64,000 nucleotides of DNA from Edolisoma coerulescens (lineage: Eukaryota; Chordata; Aves; Passeriformes; Campephagidae). Each line of letters begins with the position of its first letter. Position 1 is the stretch's first letter. Where the stretch lies: positions 3,942,100 to 4,006,099 of the forward strand of contig VWZW01006249.1 in assembly GCA_013397115.1 (NCBI GenBank), in the 5' to 3' direction. The position numbers and the translations under genes were made by a program. This document shows, piece after piece, positions 62,901 through 64,000 of this stretch. The notes below the pieces were generated by a model. That model was not told the origin of the DNA and made no database searches. It was given only the letters and a program-made list of their open reading frames with translations.

Positions 62901-63958
62901 AAGAAAACAAGTTAAAAGCAAGACAGCTGCATTTGGTGCAGGCTATTAATAGTACCAACTTCAGTCCTGATTCCTAGCAGGACATGATGCCACCTGCGAC
63001 AAATTCACTCCTCTGTGTTATCTCCCTAGTGATTCATCTTATGTTCTGAGATGATATTTACTCAGTTCTTAAATCTTCCTCAGTTACATCTTGCCTGTGA
63101 CCAATCCCACTGTCTGAATACGTATCATGAAAAAAGCCTCCAAGTAAGCAAGCGACCAGTCTCAGTCTCATGAGAGTTCACCCAATGTCCTGTAAAACAC
63201 CTAAGTGCATGGCTTTAGCTTTAGCTTTCCCTTCTGCTCTCAAGCTTCAGCTCTGGTCTCTGCAAACACTTTACCTAAGGCACCAGAGCAACCCACCTCT
63301 GACCTACAGCAACAACGTCTGTATAACAGAGGATGCCTTTCCTTACTGTCTAAACATTCTAATGTGCAATTAAGACAACTTGACAAGATTCAGAGGGAGA
63401 CTGGACAGCTTAATGGTATCATTCAAATCAAACAAGACACATTAAACCTGTGTTAGTAGTTTATATTGCTAATTGTAATTAATACCGAGTAAAGGTCTGT
63501 GAGACAAAAAGCCTCATTGTAGGAACTGAATCATCTCCACCTATTACAGACCAGAGGGAAACCTTCCCTGAACACAGAGCACACTGTGGTTTTCTCATAG
63601 GAAAGTTTATTTTACCTTCCTGTTAGGGCAATGCTGCTGGCATTAGAGGAAAGACACTTCATTAGATGGACCACATCTGAGAGATGACTGAATAGTGCTG
63701 AACATTTACCATAAACATACAGCAAGATTTTGCCTATTACCTTTAATTCTTCCAGTGACATAGAGAAAGCCATCCTTGTCTAGCTTTCCTAAATCTCCAG
63801 AATGCAGCCACCCCTCCTCATCAAAGGCTTCTTTTGTTCTGTCTTCCATATTTAAATAACCCATGAAAACAGTCCTTCCCCAGAAACAGATTTCTCCATT
63901 GCCTTCTGTATCTTTGTCCACCAGTTTCACTCTGCATCCAGGTGCTGGTTTACCACAG
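59894..63958 (-). CDS. ACSBG1: ACSBG1, bubblegum-type long-chain acyl-CoA synthetase, C-terminal four exons (partial)
   Basis: Exons in order of translation: 63741-63958, 61834-61973, 60579-60825 and 59894-59970, all in phase, about 227 C-terminal residues of a protein of about 700. The enzyme activates long and very-long-chain fatty acids to acyl-CoA using ATP and CoA; the mammalian gene is prominent in brain and steroidogenic tissue. Visible ANL-superfamily motifs: GEICFWGRTVFMGYLN, the GWLHSGDLG motif with its conserved Asp, YVTGRIKDLIITAGGEN (hinge and C-terminal subdomain entry), and SISGGELGPTMKLKR with the C-terminal lysine region. The gene continues beyond the right edge. ACSBG2 is the alternative paralogue, but position next to IDH3A supports ACSBG1. 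Confidence 0.94.
60579..60825 (-). CDS. ACSBG1: ACSBG1 exon (second from end)
   Basis: A 247-nt exon, SVLDPDTSDPTDVLTEQARD through RDFSISGGEL, plus one base of Gly. The acceptor is TTTTAG; the exon is in phase 0 at its start. Donor GTAAGA. Confidence 0.95.
60826..63740 (-). other. ACSBG1: ACSBG1 introns (two) in the visible part
   Basis: Introns of 1008 bp (60826-61833) and 1767 bp (61974-63740), separated by one exon. Frames at 62.75-63.46 kb are unrecognised. No repeat family was identified. Confidence 0.85.
61834..61973 (-). CDS. ACSBG1: ACSBG1 exon (third from end)
   Basis: A 140-nt exon, LIITAGGENVPPIPIEDAV through FLSMFLTLK. Its first two bases complete Asp at the GRIKD hinge. Acceptor TTGCCTAG, donor GTAAAC. 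Confidence 0.95.
63741..63958 (-). CDS. ACSBG1: ACSBG1 exon (fourth from end)
   Basis: A 218-nt exon after CTCTGGTAG, beginning in CGKPAPGCRVKLVDKD and ending YVTGRIK plus one base of Asp. It contains the GWLHSGDLG adenylate-forming motif. Donor GTAATA. Confidence 0.94.
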
Positions 63959-64000
63959 CTACCAGAGAAGAGCAGAAAAACCCCACAAGGATCACAGAAA
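63959..64000 (-). other. ACSBG1: ACSBG1 intron, cut by the window edge
   Basis: Only the last 42 bases of an intron are visible, including its pyrimidine-rich acceptor region. Confidence 0.85.

Noticed and set aside
59894..63958. Assignment as ACSBG2 rather than ACSBG1
   Set aside because: Sequence motifs fit the family in general; adjacency to IDH3A and the residues around LGPTMKLKRLTVLEKY favour ACSBG1.

Overview
The window is vertebrate nuclear DNA, most likely from a bird. It has spliced genes with GT-AG introns, long AT-rich introns, CpG islands at promoters, and two CR1 retroposon fragments with CR1-type 3' ends. Gene content and order match the vertebrate block CIB2 - IDH3A - ACSBG1 (human 15q25.1). 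The species cannot be named from the sequence alone.

Layout. 1-5.0 kb: gene-free, with one CR1 tail. 6.38-39.1 kb: complete CIB2 on the minus strand, six coding exons encoding 187 residues. Its last exon holds only 22 coding bases and lies 5.6 kb from the previous exon. A TATA box inside a CpG island lies about 300 bp upstream of its ATG. 39.5-44.5 kb: AT-rich intergenic DNA. 44.5-45.7 kb: two GC-rich blocks that form the IDH3A promoter region, with a 53-bp minisatellite running up to a 169-base run of N. 47.27-57.22 kb: IDH3A coding exons 2-11 on the plus strand. Exon 1, with the start codon and about nine residues, is not visible and probably lies in or beside the gap. 57.2-59.9 kb: convergent 3' flanks. 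59.89-63.96 kb: the last four coding exons of ACSBG1 on the minus strand; the gene continues past the right edge.

The three genes are neighbours rather than a functional unit. CIB2 encodes a calcium- and integrin-binding EF-hand protein linked to hair-cell mechanotransduction. IDH3A encodes the catalytic alpha subunit of mitochondrial NAD-isocitrate dehydrogenase (TCA cycle). ACSBG1 encodes a bubblegum-type long/very-long-chain acyl-CoA synthetase. CIB2 and IDH3A are head to head; IDH3A and ACSBG1 are tail to tail.

Exon boundaries were worked out by hand from splice sites and reading phase, and all junctions keep frame. I saw no novel multi-gene system. The points most worth a second look are a sharp GC3 spike inside IDH3A exon 5, a 99-bp direct repeat (about 95% identical) bracketing the terminal CIB2 exon and carrying a poly(A) signal in both copies, and the minisatellite and gap that hide IDH3A exon 1.
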